A stretch of 9,195 bases of DNA, taken from positions 1-9,195 of the forward strand of contig JAKLEJ010000110.1 of assembly GCA_022711695.1 (NCBI GenBank), read 5' to 3'. A program made the translations under genes and the position numbers. Of the stretch, positions 1 through 7,991 are shown one piece after another; within the stretch, counting starts at the first letter, position 1; each line of letters opens with the position of its first letter. Below the pieces are notes generated by a model, which saw only the letters and a list, made by a program, of their open reading frames with translations, made no database searches and was not told the origin of the DNA. This DNA comes from Verrucomicrobiota bacterium. Lineage in GTDB: Bacteria; Verrucomicrobiota; Verrucomicrobiia; Limisphaerales; JACRJZ01.

Positions 1-1048
1 CGAGATTTCCCGCGGCGCCGTCCACCTCGAACAACCCGACGGCCGCGCTGAGAAAGCTCAGGTAAGTCGGCGCATTATCGAGGAAACTCGAGAGGCTGCC
101 CGTGCTCCAGAAAAAGAAACCCGGACTGGCGCTCGCAAAGCGGTTGGCATTCAACTGCAACCAATCGAGCGCCGGGATCATGGTCGCGAAGATGCCGATA
201 AAGAGAATGGCCACCTCCCGGATGGGATGGAAGTTGAAGTCGTTCGCCTCGTGAACCGGTTTTGGCGTTGTGCGATACGACAGCGCTGCCGCCGCGATCA
301 TGATCGCCTCGCGCAGGACTGGTGGGTTGTTAATAAACACGGCTCCCAGGATCACGGCGAGCCACGCGAGATTCAGCAGGCCGCCGAACTTCCACTCGTC
401 CGGCGGCTCCGCCAGTTCCCGCCGAACCTCTCGCGGCGCTCGCCGGTAATTGCGGCGGTCAATGAAATAGAAGGCGATCAGCAGCACGCCGACTCCCACC
501 ACCCACATCGGCCAGCAACGCAAAAACACCCACCAGAACGGCACGCCCTTCAAATAGCCGAGGAACAAAGGCGGATCGCCGATCGGAGTGAGGCATCCGC
601 CGACGTTCGAGACAATGAAAATGAAGAAGACCACATGGTGTGCCGTGACGCGGTACTTGTTCATCCGGATCCACGGCCGGATCAGCAGCATTGAAGCGCC
701 TGTTGTTCCCAGCAGGTTTGCGACGACTGCGCCGACGAGCAGGAACAGCGTGTTCATCGGCGGCGTCGCTTCGCCTTTTACCATGATGTGAATGCCGCCG
801 GAGACCACATACAGCGAGCCGATCAGCGCGATGAAGCTCACGTATTCGTGGGCGGTGGAAAGCACGGTGGCCGTGGCGGGTTTGGGCAGGACGAACAGGT
901 AATAGCAGAGCGTCACCAGGCCCAGGGCCACCGCCGCCTTCGGATAGTGCCGGCCCCACCAGTCGGCAAAGAACAGCGGCGCCAGCGCGATCAACGCCAG
1001 CAACGTCCCAAACGGCAGCACCATCCACAAGCTTGGCTCGTAGCCCAT
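1..1048 (-). CDS. NhaD-like Na+/H+ antiporter, 3' end beyond window
   Basis: Reading the minus strand from the ATG at 1048 gives 349 codons without a stop before the window edge, so the C-terminus is missing. The protein is very hydrophobic, with repeated membrane segments (about residues 8-28, 38-54, 68-90, 100-124, 138-165, 170-196, 225-240, 276-292). Signature stretches are NLLGTTGASMLLIRP (111-125), SNVGGCLTPIGDPPLFLG (147-164) and SSFLDNAPTYLSF (320-332), typical of the NhaD/ArsB branch of the ion transporter superfamily. From family knowledge it would exchange Na+ (or Li+) for H+ across the inner membrane, helping pH and salt homeostasis; the cation is inferred. The start is uncertain: no Shine-Dalgarno is visible at 1048, and the frame stays open upstream (possible GTG starts), where relatives often carry a signal-like extension. 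It is divergent from the oxidoreductase at 1302, with 253 bases between them. Confidence 0.88.
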   Translation of the reverse strand, partial: MGYEPSLWMVLPFGTLLALIALAPLFFADWWGRHYPKAAVALGLVTLCYYLFVLPKPATATVLSTAHEYVSFIALIGSLYVVSGGIHIMVKGEATPPMNTLFLLVGAVVANLLGTTGASMLLIRPWIRMNKYRVTAHHVVFFIFIVSNVGGCLTPIGDPPLFLGYLKGVPFWWVFLRCWPMWVVGVGVLLIAFYFIDRRNYRRAPREVRRELAEPPDEWKFGGLLNLAWLAVILGAVFINNPPVLREAIMIAAAALSYRTTPKPVHEANDFNFHPIREVAILFIGIFATMIPALDWLQLNANRFASASPGFFFWSTGSLSSFLDNAPTYLSFLSAAVGLFEVDGAAGNL

Positions 1049-1278
1049 CCCCAAGGCTAGGGCCTGCGCCGAAACCGGGTCAACCGCGAATCCCACCCGC
1101 CCCGCGTTTAACTCCGACTGGGGCGTCACTTCGCTTCTCAACGGCCAAGTCGTCCGTGTGGAGTCCAGTCCAGATTCAGCAGACGTCGTCAGCCGGCTGC
1201 GAATTCGGGAACTGCCGGCGCCGTCTGGCCCCGATTGCGTTGACCGCGGATTCAGGTTTGGGGTTGTCACGACGCCGC

Positions 1279-1305
1279 AGGAGGCCGATTATGCGCCCGC
1301 CATGA
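1279..1305 (+). promoter_or_regulatory. Strong Shine-Dalgarno with four-codon mini-ORF overlapping the next start
   Basis: AGGAGG at 1279-1284 lies 6 bases before ATG 1291, an ideal spacing. That ATG opens only ATG CGC CCG CCA TGA, whose stop (1303-1305) overlaps the ATG at 1302 as ATGA. The Tat-signal oxidoreductase begins at that second ATG, 17 bases from the Shine-Dalgarno. The geometry suggests that ribosomes load on the mini-ORF and reinitiate at 1302. Alternatively, a one-base sequencing error could hide a start at 1291 for the main gene. The sequence is directly visible; the coupling is inference. Confidence 0.5.
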
Positions 1306-2675
1306 ATCCACGAACTCGTCGCTCCGAACCCGGCCCGGCCGTCACGCGCCGGGATTTCCTTCGCGCCACCGCCGCGGTGGCTCCTTTCCTGATCGTTCCG
1401 CGCGCGGTCGTGGGCGGGCCAGGCGTGGTGTCGCCCAACAGCAAGCTGAACATCGCCGGCGTAGGGGTGGGCGGCCAGGGCGGCAGCGACATCCAGGACG
1501 TCAGTTCCGAGAACATCGCCGCCCTGTGCGATGTGGACTGGAATCATGCCGCGGGGCTCTTCAAGAAGTTCCCGGGCGCGAAACGCTACCACGATTTTCG
1601 CGAGATGATCGAGAAGGAGAAGAGCCTGGACGCGGTGGTGGTGGGCACGCCAGACCACACTCATGCCATTGTGTCGATGAGCGCACTCAAGGCGGGCAAG
1701 CACGTCTATTGCGAGAAGCCGCTCACCCGGACGGTGCGCGAGGCGCGCCTGCTCACGCTGGAGGCGCGCGAGCGGAAGCTGGCCACGCAGATGGGCAACC
1801 AGGGCATGGCTTTCGAGGGCAACCGCCTGATGACCGAGTGGGTCAACGCGGGCGCGATTGGCGTGGTGCGCGAGGCCCACGTGTGGTCCGATCGCCCAAC
1901 CCGCAAAGGCAAGGCGCCCGGATGGTGGGCCCAGGGCATCGAGCGCCCCAAAGACACTCCGCCTGTGCCAGAGTCGCTGCATTGGGATCTCTGGCTGGGG
2001 CCGGCCCCGTACCGGCCCTATCACCCGGCCTACGCCCATTTCCGGTGGCGCGGCTGGTGGGATTTCGGCTCGGGCGGCCTGGGGGACATGGGCATTCACA
2101 ACCTGGCCCCGGTGTTCTCGACGCTGGAACTGGGCGCGCCCTCGAGTGTGCAGGCCAGTTCCACCCCCGTGTTCCCGGATTCGCTGCCCGCCGCCTCGAT
2201 TGTCCACTACGAGTTTCCGGCCCGGGGCGCGCTGCCGCCGGTGAAGGTGCACTGGTATGATGGCGGGATGATGCCCCCTCGGCCCGAGGAGCTGGATGTG
2301 GACGAGGAACTCGACCGCGAGGACGGCATCCTGCTCATCGGGGACAAAGGCAAAATGCTGGTCGAGGGCTGGGGCGGACACCGGCCGCGGCTGCTGCCCC
2401 AGAAGCGGCACGATGAGTTCACGCGTCCGCCCAAGACGCTGCCGCGCAGCGTGGGCCATCACCGCGAATGGATCGAGGCCTGCAAAGGCGGGCCTGCGCC
2501 CCGCTCGCATTTCGGCTTTGCCGGGCCGCTCACCGAAGCGGTGCTGCTGGGCACGGTCTGCGTGCGCCTGGGTGGGCAGCGTCTGTTGTGGGACAGCGCC
2601 AACCTGCGCGTCGCCAACGCGCCCGAGGCCAACAACCTGCTCCATTACGAATACCGCAAGGGGTGGTCGCTGTAA
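1302..2675 (+). CDS. Tat-exported Gfo/Idh/MocA family oxidoreductase (first of a tandem pair)
   Basis: This is a 457-residue NAD(P)-dependent oxidoreductase of the Gfo/Idh/MocA family, which usually oxidises or reduces sugars, inositols or their derivatives; the substrate is not predictable. A twin-arginine motif TRRDFL (15-20) followed by a short hydrophobic stretch (about 22-37) predicts Tat export. The Rossmann domain starts near 48 with GVGVGGQGG (53-61), and the family EKP motif is at 138-140 (K139 catalytic-type lysine). The C-terminal domain carries GDMGIHNL (261-268), giving D262, G264 and H266; the acidic residue often found three places after this His is Ala269 here. ATG 1302 was chosen because the Tat motif then lies at the usual depth; the longer GTG start at 1158 would add 48 non-signal-like residues. 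A paralogue follows after 194 bases, so co-transcription is possible but not shown. Confidence 0.93.
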   Translation: MNPRTRRSEPGPAVTRRDFLRATAAVAPFLIVPRAVVGGPGVVSPNSKLNIAGVGVGGQGGSDIQDVSSENIAALCDVDWNHAAGLFKKFPGAKRYHDFREMIEKEKSLDAVVVGTPDHTHAIVSMSALKAGKHVYCEKPLTRTVREARLLTLEARERKLATQMGNQGMAFEGNRLMTEWVNAGAIGVVREAHVWSDRPTRKGKAPGWWAQGIERPKDTPPVPESLHWDLWLGPAPYRPYHPAYAHFRWRGWWDFGSGGLGDMGIHNLAPVFSTLELGAPSSVQASSTPVFPDSLPAASIVHYEFPARGALPPVKVHWYDGGMMPPRPEELDVDEELDREDGILLIGDKGKMLVEGWGGHRPRLLPQKRHDEFTRPPKTLPRSVGHHREWIEACKGGPAPRSHFGFAGPLTEAVLLGTVCVRLGGQRLLWDSANLRVANAPEANNLLHYEYRKGWSL

Positions 2676-2707
2676 CGGCGGCGCCGCCGAGCGGGAAATG
2701 CGGAGGG

Positions 2708-2745
2708 GCGCAGGCCGGCCTCGCGGGCCGGGGCGCTCAAGAGTT
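2708..2745 (+). terminator. Possible weak intrinsic terminator between the two oxidoreductase genes
   Basis: CCGGCC (2715-2720) pairs with GGCCGG (2726-2731) around a five-base loop, and GCGC at 2708-2711 can pair with GCGC at 2733-2736. The stem is followed by TCAAGAGTTTT, a short T tract about 7 bases downstream. A loopless palindrome CGGCGGCGCCGCCG also sits directly after the stop codon (2676-2689). In DNA this GC-rich such stems arise easily, so attenuation or termination here is only a possibility. Confidence 0.3.
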
Positions 2746-2881
2746 TTCCAGCGGCCCGCTCCAAATTCTTCTGGATTTTGCGGCCGGGTCGGCCAACCAT
2801 CTTTGCCGCACCAGAGCCCGGGCGCGGCAGGAAGGCCATGGATGATCCAATGCGCTTCCCGGCGCAGGAATGACGGTTACT

Positions 2882-4246
2882 ATGAAGACCATGATTTCGC
2901 CAATGGAAATGACCGACAACACTCTTTCCCGCCGCCGGTTTCTGCGGCGCTCCTCGCTGGCGCTGGCGGGGGCTGCCGCGGTCCAACTGCCCTTTGTCAC
3001 CACCAGCCATGCCGCTCCGGACGATCCCATCCGCATCGGGGTGATCGGCTGCGGCGGGCGTGGCACCGGGGCGGCGCTGGACGCCCTGGGCGCGGCCACC
3101 AAAGTGGTTTATCCCGGCTCCGGTTATCACACCGAGGATGTGGCGGCCGGCACCCAGGCCACCGCCAAAGGGGTGCAGGTGGCCGCCCTGGCCGATCTGT
3201 TCCCGGATCGGCTCACCTACTGCCGCGACAATCTCAGCCGGCTGGGCGTGAACCTGCCCGACGACCGCTGTTTCGTCGGCTTCGACGCTTACAAGAAACT
3301 CCTGGCATTGGCCGACGTCAATTACGTGATTCTGGCCACGCCGCCGCATTTCCGTCCTCTCCATCTCAAGGCGGCCATCGAGGCGGGCAAACACGCGTTT
3401 GTGGAGAAACCCGTGGCGGTGGATGGTCCCGGGGTGCGCCTGGTCCTGGAGGCCCATGAGCTGGCCAACCAGAAGAAACTCGGCATTGCCGCCGGCACCC
3501 AGCGACGCCATCTGCGCGGCTACAACGAGTGCCTCAAGCGCATTCACGACGGCGCCATCGGCGAGATCGTCTATGGCCGCTGCTACTGGAACGGAGGCGA
3601 AATCTGGGTGGTGGACCGCAAGGACGGCTGGTCGGACATGGAATGGCAGTGCCGCAACTGGAACTACTTCACCTGGCTGGGCGGCGACCACATCGTCGAG
3701 CAGCACGTCCACAACCTGGACGTCATGAGTTGGGCGCTGGGCTCGCATCCCCTCAAGGCCATCGCCCTGGGCGGCCGGCAGGTCCGCGTCCAGCCGGTCC
3801 ACGGGCACATCTTCGACCATTTTGCGGTCGAGTACGAGTATCCGAACGGGGTGCGCGTGTTCAGCCAGTGCCGCCAGATCAACGGCTGCGAAGGCAAGGT
3901 CGAGGAGGCTTTGGTCGGCAGCAAGGGAACCAGCAACTGCGCGAACTGGATCCGGCCCAGGCAGGGCGAGGTCTGGCGGTTCCGCGGCCCGGACGTGAAC
4001 GCCTACCAGCAGGAGCACCAGGATTTGATCGCCAGCATCCGCGCCGGCCAGCCCATCAACGAGGCCAGGAGCGTGGCCGAGAGCACCCTCATGGGCATCA
4101 TGGGCCGCGAGGCCGCCTACAGCGGCCAGAGCATCGAGTGGGAGCAGGCCCTCAATTCCCAGCGGCGGCTCGGACCGGAAAAATACGAGTTCGGGCCGCT
4201 GCCGGTCGCCCCGGTGGCCCTGCCCGGCAAGTATCGTTTCGCCTGA
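2882..4246 (+). CDS. Tat-exported Gfo/Idh/MocA family oxidoreductase (second of the pair)
   Basis: This is a second Gfo/Idh/MocA oxidoreductase, 454 residues from ATG 2882. In-frame ATGs exist at 2870, 2882, 2903 and 2909. The only purine-rich site, AGGA at 2866-2869, touches the 2870 ATG but lies 12 bases before 2882, so 2882 is preferred weakly. The Tat motif SRRRFL (16-21) is followed by an Ala/Leu-rich segment and a plausible cleavage site after SHA near residue 44. The Rossmann glycine motif GCGGRG is at 56-61 and EKP at 175-177. The C-terminal domain holds EQHVHNLD (273-280), keeping the His-x-x-Asp pair usual for this family and unlike the upstream paralogue. The two proteins are clearly different subfamilies rather than a recent duplication. 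It probably acts on a sugar-like substrate outside the cytoplasm; the substrate is unknown. nadE follows after 92 bases. Confidence 0.93.
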   Translation: MKTMISPMEMTDNTLSRRRFLRRSSLALAGAAAVQLPFVTTSHAAPDDPIRIGVIGCGGRGTGAALDALGAATKVVYPGSGYHTEDVAAGTQATAKGVQVAALADLFPDRLTYCRDNLSRLGVNLPDDRCFVGFDAYKKLLALADVNYVILATPPHFRPLHLKAAIEAGKHAFVEKPVAVDGPGVRLVLEAHELANQKKLGIAAGTQRRHLRGYNECLKRIHDGAIGEIVYGRCYWNGGEIWVVDRKDGWSDMEWQCRNWNYFTWLGGDHIVEQHVHNLDVMSWALGSHPLKAIALGGRQVRVQPVHGHIFDHFAVEYEYPNGVRVFSQCRQINGCEGKVEEALVGSKGTSNCANWIRPRQGEVWRFRGPDVNAYQQEHQDLIASIRAGQPINEARSVAESTLMGIMGREAAYSGQSIEWEQALNSQRRLGPEKYEFGPLPVAPVALPGKYRFA

Positions 4247-4338
4247 GCCGTGCGCGCCCGGATGGCCTTGGCTCCCGGCGCCGCCTCACCCCTCGCGGCG
4301 GCGGCGGTCGTGGCCTCCTTTCCACTTGGGCTTGAGAT

Positions 4339-5976
4339 ATGAAGATCGGCCTGGCGCAGCTCAACACCACCGTCGGCGATATCGCCGGAAACCAGGAGAA
4401 AATCGCTGACGCCTACCGGCGGGCTGCGGCCGCCGGCGCGGACCTGGTCCTTTTTCCCGAGCTGTCCACCACCGGGTATCCGCCGCGCGACCTCCTGCTG
4501 CGGCCGCGGTTTGTCGAGGACAACCTCGCCGCCTTGGAACGGCTGGCGGCGTCGTCGGCCGAAACCGGCATGGTGGTGGGCTTTGTCGGCCGCAACGAGC
4601 GCCGTCCCGGGCGCGAAGTGACCAACGCGGTGGCATTGCTGCATGGGGGCCGCGTTCTGGCCACCCGGTCCAAGACCCTCCTGCCCACTTACGATGTCTT
4701 CGACGAGGACCGCTATTTCGAGCCGGCGGCGGAGACTCAGCCCGTCGAGTTCAAGGGCCACAAGCTGGGCCTGACGATCTGCGAAGACGTTTGGAACGAC
4801 GAGGATTACTGGGACGAACGGCGCTACCGCCGAAACCCGGCGGTCGAGCTGGCCCAGGCCGGCGCCACCCTGCTCCTGAATTGCTCGGCCTCGCCCTGGC
4901 ACCTGGGCAAGACCCGCGCCCGCCGCGAGATGCTCTCGCAGCTCGCGGTCAAGACCCGCTGCCCGGTGGCCTACTGCAACCTGGTCGGAGGCAACGACGA
5001 GCTGATCTTCGACGGCGCCAGCACCTTGCATGACGCCCGGGGACGCCTCCTCGCCGAGGGCAAACGGTTTGACTCGGACCTGGTGATGGCCGAACTCGGT
5101 CTCGAGCCTCCGGGCGAATCGTCCGCACCCCCGGACGAGGAGCAGGTTTACCGCGCCCTGGCGTTGGGCTTGCGCGATTATGTCCGCAAGTGCGGCTTCC
5201 AGTCGGTGGTGCTCGGGCTGAGCGGGGGCATCGATTCGGCGCTGACGGCCTGCCTGGCGGTCGAGGCCCTCGGAGCCGCGCACGTGCGCGGGGTCTCGCT
5301 GCCGTCCCAATACTCCTCTCAAGGCAGTCTGGATGACGCCCGCGCCCTGGCGTCCAATCTCGGCATTCGCTACGACGTGATCCCCATCCAGGCGCCGTTT
5401 GTTTCGGTCAAGGACCAGCTCAAGGACGTGTTCGCCGGGCGCGCCGAGGACATCGCCGAGGAGAACATTCAGGCGCGGCTGCGCGGCGTCATCCTCATGG
5501 CCTTGTCCAACAAGTTCGGCGCCCTCCTCCTGACCACTGGCAACAAGAGCGAGGTCGCCGTCGGCTATTGCACGCTCTACGGCGACATGTGCGGTGGCCT
5601 GGCGGTGATTGCGGATGTGCCCAAGACCATGGTGTATCGCGTGTCGCGCTGGGTGAACCGGCAGCGCGAGATCATTCCCGAGGCTTCCATCGCCAAGCCG
5701 CCTTCCGCCGAGCTGCGGCCCAACCAGACCGATCAGGATTCGCTGCCGCCCTACGAGATACTCGACCGGATTCTGGAGGAGTACGTGGTGTGTCTCAGGA
5801 CGCCGGCCCAGATCGTTGCCGGGGGCGTGCCCGAGGCCGACGTGCGACGGGTGGTGCGGCTGATTGACTCGAGCGAATACAAGCGGCGCCAGGCGGCCCC
5901 GGGGCTGAAAGTCACCACCAAGGCCTTCGGCATGGGCCGGCGTGTGCCCATCGCCCAGCGCTACCGCGAACTCTAG
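4339..5976 (+). CDS. nadE: Glutamine-hydrolysing NAD+ synthetase NadE
   Basis: A 545-residue two-domain cytoplasmic enzyme that makes NAD+ from deamido-NAD+, ATP and glutamine, the last step of NAD biosynthesis. The N-terminal nitrilase-type glutaminase domain (about 1-255) shows the Glu-Lys-Cys triad: E41 in FPELSTTGYPP, K112 in KTLLPTYDVFDE and C148 in TICEDVW. The C-terminal synthetase domain (about 270-545) has the ATP pyrophosphatase P-loop SGGIDS (295-300), EENIQARLRG (374-383) and GNKSEVAVGY (401-410). Length and domain order match the compact bacterial glutamine-dependent form. The start at 4339 is fixed by MKIGLAQLNTTVGD, the normal first strand of the nitrilase domain; the Shine-Dalgarno is weak. 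The stop overlaps the stop of the convergent glycosyltransferase gene within CTAG 5973-5976. A link to the upstream NAD(P)-dependent oxidoreductases is inferred from position only. Confidence 0.97.
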   Translation: MKIGLAQLNTTVGDIAGNQEKIADAYRRAAAAGADLVLFPELSTTGYPPRDLLLRPRFVEDNLAALERLAASSAETGMVVGFVGRNERRPGREVTNAVALLHGGRVLATRSKTLLPTYDVFDEDRYFEPAAETQPVEFKGHKLGLTICEDVWNDEDYWDERRYRRNPAVELAQAGATLLLNCSASPWHLGKTRARREMLSQLAVKTRCPVAYCNLVGGNDELIFDGASTLHDARGRLLAEGKRFDSDLVMAELGLEPPGESSAPPDEEQVYRALALGLRDYVRKCGFQSVVLGLSGGIDSALTACLAVEALGAAHVRGVSLPSQYSSQGSLDDARALASNLGIRYDVIPIQAPFVSVKDQLKDVFAGRAEDIAEENIQARLRGVILMALSNKFGALLLTTGNKSEVAVGYCTLYGDMCGGLAVIADVPKTMVYRVSRWVNRQREIIPEASIAKPPSAELRPNQTDQDSLPPYEILDRILEEYVVCLRTPAQIVAGGVPEADVRRVVRLIDSSEYKRRQAAPGLKVTTKAFGMGRRVPIAQRYREL

Positions 5977-6827
5977 CCCGCTGTCGCCGGCGCGGGGCGC
6001 CTCCACCGGAAAGTGGGGCGATCGGCCTGGAACACCTTGCGGCGGTCCGGGCTATCCGGGGTGTAAATGGCGTATTCGTGCGGCCGGCAATGGTAGTGGC
6101 CCGCCAGGAGACGGCGCAGCCGGTAATGGGCTTCGATAAGCGGGGCGCAGCGAACCGCCCAGTGGGGCGCGCGCGCGCGCTGCTCCCGGTGCTCGCGGGC
6201 CGCGTTTGCCCCCAGGCTCATGTTCGAGCCCGTCTCTGCGAAGGCGCTGGTGAACTCGCCCAAGGTGGCCATCCGAACGCCGGCCCGGATCAGGCGCAGC
6301 GTCCATTCGCAATCGCCCAGGTCCCGAAGCGTCGGATCGAAGAAGATCCCCCGCTCCCGGATCACCCGCTGGCGCAGGAAGGCGCCGGCGGTCAGAAAAC
6401 TCAGGGTGCTGCCCACCTGCGTCTGAAGCGTCTGCGGCGTCAGCGCCCGGCGTTCGCACAAATACCCGCCCCGGGCGTCCACCACAATCGTGTCCCCGAA
6501 CACCACGTCCGTCTCCGGATGCTCCTCGAAATAGCGGCTCACCCTCTGGAGGGCGCCCGGAAGGTACTGTTCGTCGCAGTTGATGTAGGCCAGCAATTCC
6601 CCGCGGGCCCGCCGCCAGCCCCGGTTGACGGCGTCGTACATCCCGGAATCCTTCTCGATGACCGCGGTCACTCGCCGATCGCGCGGCAGCCAGTCCCCGG
6701 TGCCGTCGTCCGAGCAGGAATCCTGCACAATGTGCTCCAGTGCGATTCCCTGATCGGCCACCGAGGGGATGCAGAGCTTGAGCCAGTCCGAGTTGCGAAA
6801 GCTGGGAGTGACGATCGTAAAGCGCAT
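5973..6827 (-). CDS. Glycosyltransferase family 2
   Basis: A 284-residue GT-A fold glycosyltransferase without membrane segments, which would transfer a sugar from a nucleotide-sugar donor to a polysaccharide, glycan or lipid acceptor. The N-terminus MRFTIVTPSFRN is the usual first beta strand. DGTGDWL (41-47) and EKDSGMYDAVNRG (58-70) are the next family motifs, and YINCDEQYLPGAL (81-93) occupies the DxD metal and donor-site position, here as Cys-Asp-Glu. F110-GD starts the acceptor-side half, and DCEWTLRLI (172-180) fits the helix that often carries the catalytic acid. ATG 6827 was chosen because the 24-residue extension to 6899 does not look like family sequence and would reach the neighbouring promoter region. 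GAGGG lies about 11 bases upstream. No polysaccharide gene cluster surrounds it, so its pathway is unknown. It is divergent from the ZIP gene and tail-to-tail with nadE. Confidence 0.92.
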   Translation of the reverse strand: MRFTIVTPSFRNSDWLKLCIPSVADQGIALEHIVQDSCSDDGTGDWLPRDRRVTAVIEKDSGMYDAVNRGWRRARGELLAYINCDEQYLPGALQRVSRYFEEHPETDVVFGDTIVVDARGGYLCERRALTPQTLQTQVGSTLSFLTAGAFLRQRVIRERGIFFDPTLRDLGDCEWTLRLIRAGVRMATLGEFTSAFAETGSNMSLGANAAREHREQRARAPHWAVRCAPLIEAHYRLRRLLAGHYHCRPHEYAIYTPDSPDRRKVFQADRPTFRWRRPAPATAG

Positions 6828-6930
6828 GTCTCGAAAGGCCCTCGATAGCGGCGCGCTTCGGTCGGGGCAAGCAAAAACCGGACAGAACTTTGCTGACAAG
6901 GCCCTGGGCTTCCTCCACTCTGCGGACCGT

Positions 6931-7881
6931 ATGACGCTCGGGTTCTCATCGCTGGTTCCGCTGCTGGCGGTCTATGGATTGCTGATCATTCTCGCTTCGC
7001 TGGCGGGAGGCTGGGCCACCCTCCTGGTCCGGCTCACCCACACCCGCCTGCAACTGGGCACCAGCTTCGTGGCCGGCTTGATGCTCGGGGTGGGCCTGCT
7101 TCACCTGCTGCCTCATGCCTGGCACCAACTCCGTTCCCTCGATGCAGCGGTCACCTGGATGCTCGCCGGTTTCCTGGCGGTGTTTTTCCTCCAGCGCTTT
7201 TTCCACTTTCACCACCATGACGTGCCCGAAGAGGGACACCCTTCCGACGCTCGGGCCGCCGACTCCCACGAGCATGTCCATCATCACCCCGGCGGGGTGT
7301 GCCCCCACTCGCTGGCCGAGCAGTCCGCCCGTCGTTTGTCATGGACGGGCGCAACGCTCGGGTTGTTCCTGCACTCGGTGCTGGATGGTGTGGCCGTGGC
7401 CGCCAGCGTGCAGGCCGAGGCTTACGGCCACGCCCACGGCGCCATTGCCGGCATGGGCACGTTCCTGGTCGTGCTGCTCCACAAGCCCTTCGACGCCATG
7501 GCCGTCGGCGCTCTCATGGCTCGCGGCGACTACTCGCGGACGCTTCGGCATATCGTCAACGGCTGCCTGGCCCTGGCCATCCCCATCGGCATGCTGCTCT
7601 TCCACGTCGGGCTCAGCCAGTCTCCCGCCGCCCAGACCTTTCTAGGCGCAGTGCTGGCTTTTTCCGCCGGCACCTTCCTGTGCATCGCCGCCAGCGATCT
7701 CCTGCCCGAGCTGCAATTTCACGCCCACGACCGCTGGAAGCTCTCCACCGCCCTCATCCTGGGGCTGGCGTTTTCGTTCGTGATTGGCAAGTTCGAGACT
7801 ACCGGGCACGACCGGAATGCCGCTGACTCCCACGAGACTCAACCGGCGCAGGAAAGCGATCACAGCGATCACAAGCACTGA
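6931..7881 (+). CDS. ZIP-family divalent metal transporter with His-rich loop and tail
   Basis: A 316-residue inner-membrane protein of the ZIP (zinc/iron permease) family, expected to move Zn2+, Fe2+ or similar ions into the cytoplasm; direction and metal are inferred. About eight membrane segments are visible. A long loop (about 92-137) between segments 3 and 4 is His-rich, with HFHHH (92-96) and HEHVHHHP (113-120), as in ZIP metal-sensing loops. Segment 4 carries HSVLDGVAVA (148-157), corresponding to the usual HNxxDG/HNxPEG. Segment 5 has HKPFDAMAVG (184-193), where most ZIPs have H-x-x-P-E-G or H-E-x-P-H-E. The C-terminus ends in a second His-rich tail (about 293-316). ATG 6931 precedes the first hydrophobic segment directly; the frame extends to 6769, but that stretch overlaps the glycosyltransferase gene and is not membrane-like. 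No clear Shine-Dalgarno is seen. Confidence 0.9.
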   Translation: MTLGFSSLVPLLAVYGLLIILASLAGGWATLLVRLTHTRLQLGTSFVAGLMLGVGLLHLLPHAWHQLRSLDAAVTWMLAGFLAVFFLQRFFHFHHHDVPEEGHPSDARAADSHEHVHHHPGGVCPHSLAEQSARRLSWTGATLGLFLHSVLDGVAVAASVQAEAYGHAHGAIAGMGTFLVVLLHKPFDAMAVGALMARGDYSRTLRHIVNGCLALAIPIGMLLFHVGLSQSPAAQTFLGAVLAFSAGTFLCIAASDLLPELQFHAHDRWKLSTALILGLAFSFVIGKFETTGHDRNAADSHETQPAQESDHSDHKH

Positions 7882-7991
7882 CTCTCTCCGCAGCCCGGCC
7901 GCCAGCCGGAAAGCTGAAGCAACCCCCCTGTCCGCGCCGCCTTCTGTCGCCGAGCGCAACCGCGCCAAAGCCGCCAGAAGCCAAGAAGAAA

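Noticed and set aside
459..1028. Long minus-strand frame of 189 codons overlapping the antiporter
   Set aside because: It is Arg/Ala/His-rich without membrane segments, while the frame one base away encodes clear NhaD motifs; it is a shadow frame.
1237..1270. TTGACC at 1240-1245 as a -35 box for the oxidoreductase
   Set aside because: No acceptable -10 element at 16-18 bases downstream.
1176..2645. 489-codon open frame opposite the first oxidoreductase
   Set aside because: Long antisense frames are common opposite GC-rich genes; no family motif, and the composition matches a shadow.
4275..4315. CGCCGC/GCGGCG hairpin between the second oxidoreductase and nadE
   Set aside because: Short stem with a 10-base loop and no T tract; expected by chance at this base composition.
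4117..6006. 629-codon open frame opposite nadE
   Set aside because: It runs antisense to a complete, motif-rich NAD+ synthetase and has no recognisable domain.
6167..6180. (GC)7 dinucleotide run, possible phase-variable or Z-DNA tract
   Set aside because: It lies inside the glycosyltransferase gene, encodes ordinary Arg-Ala residues in frame, and is short for such GC-rich DNA.
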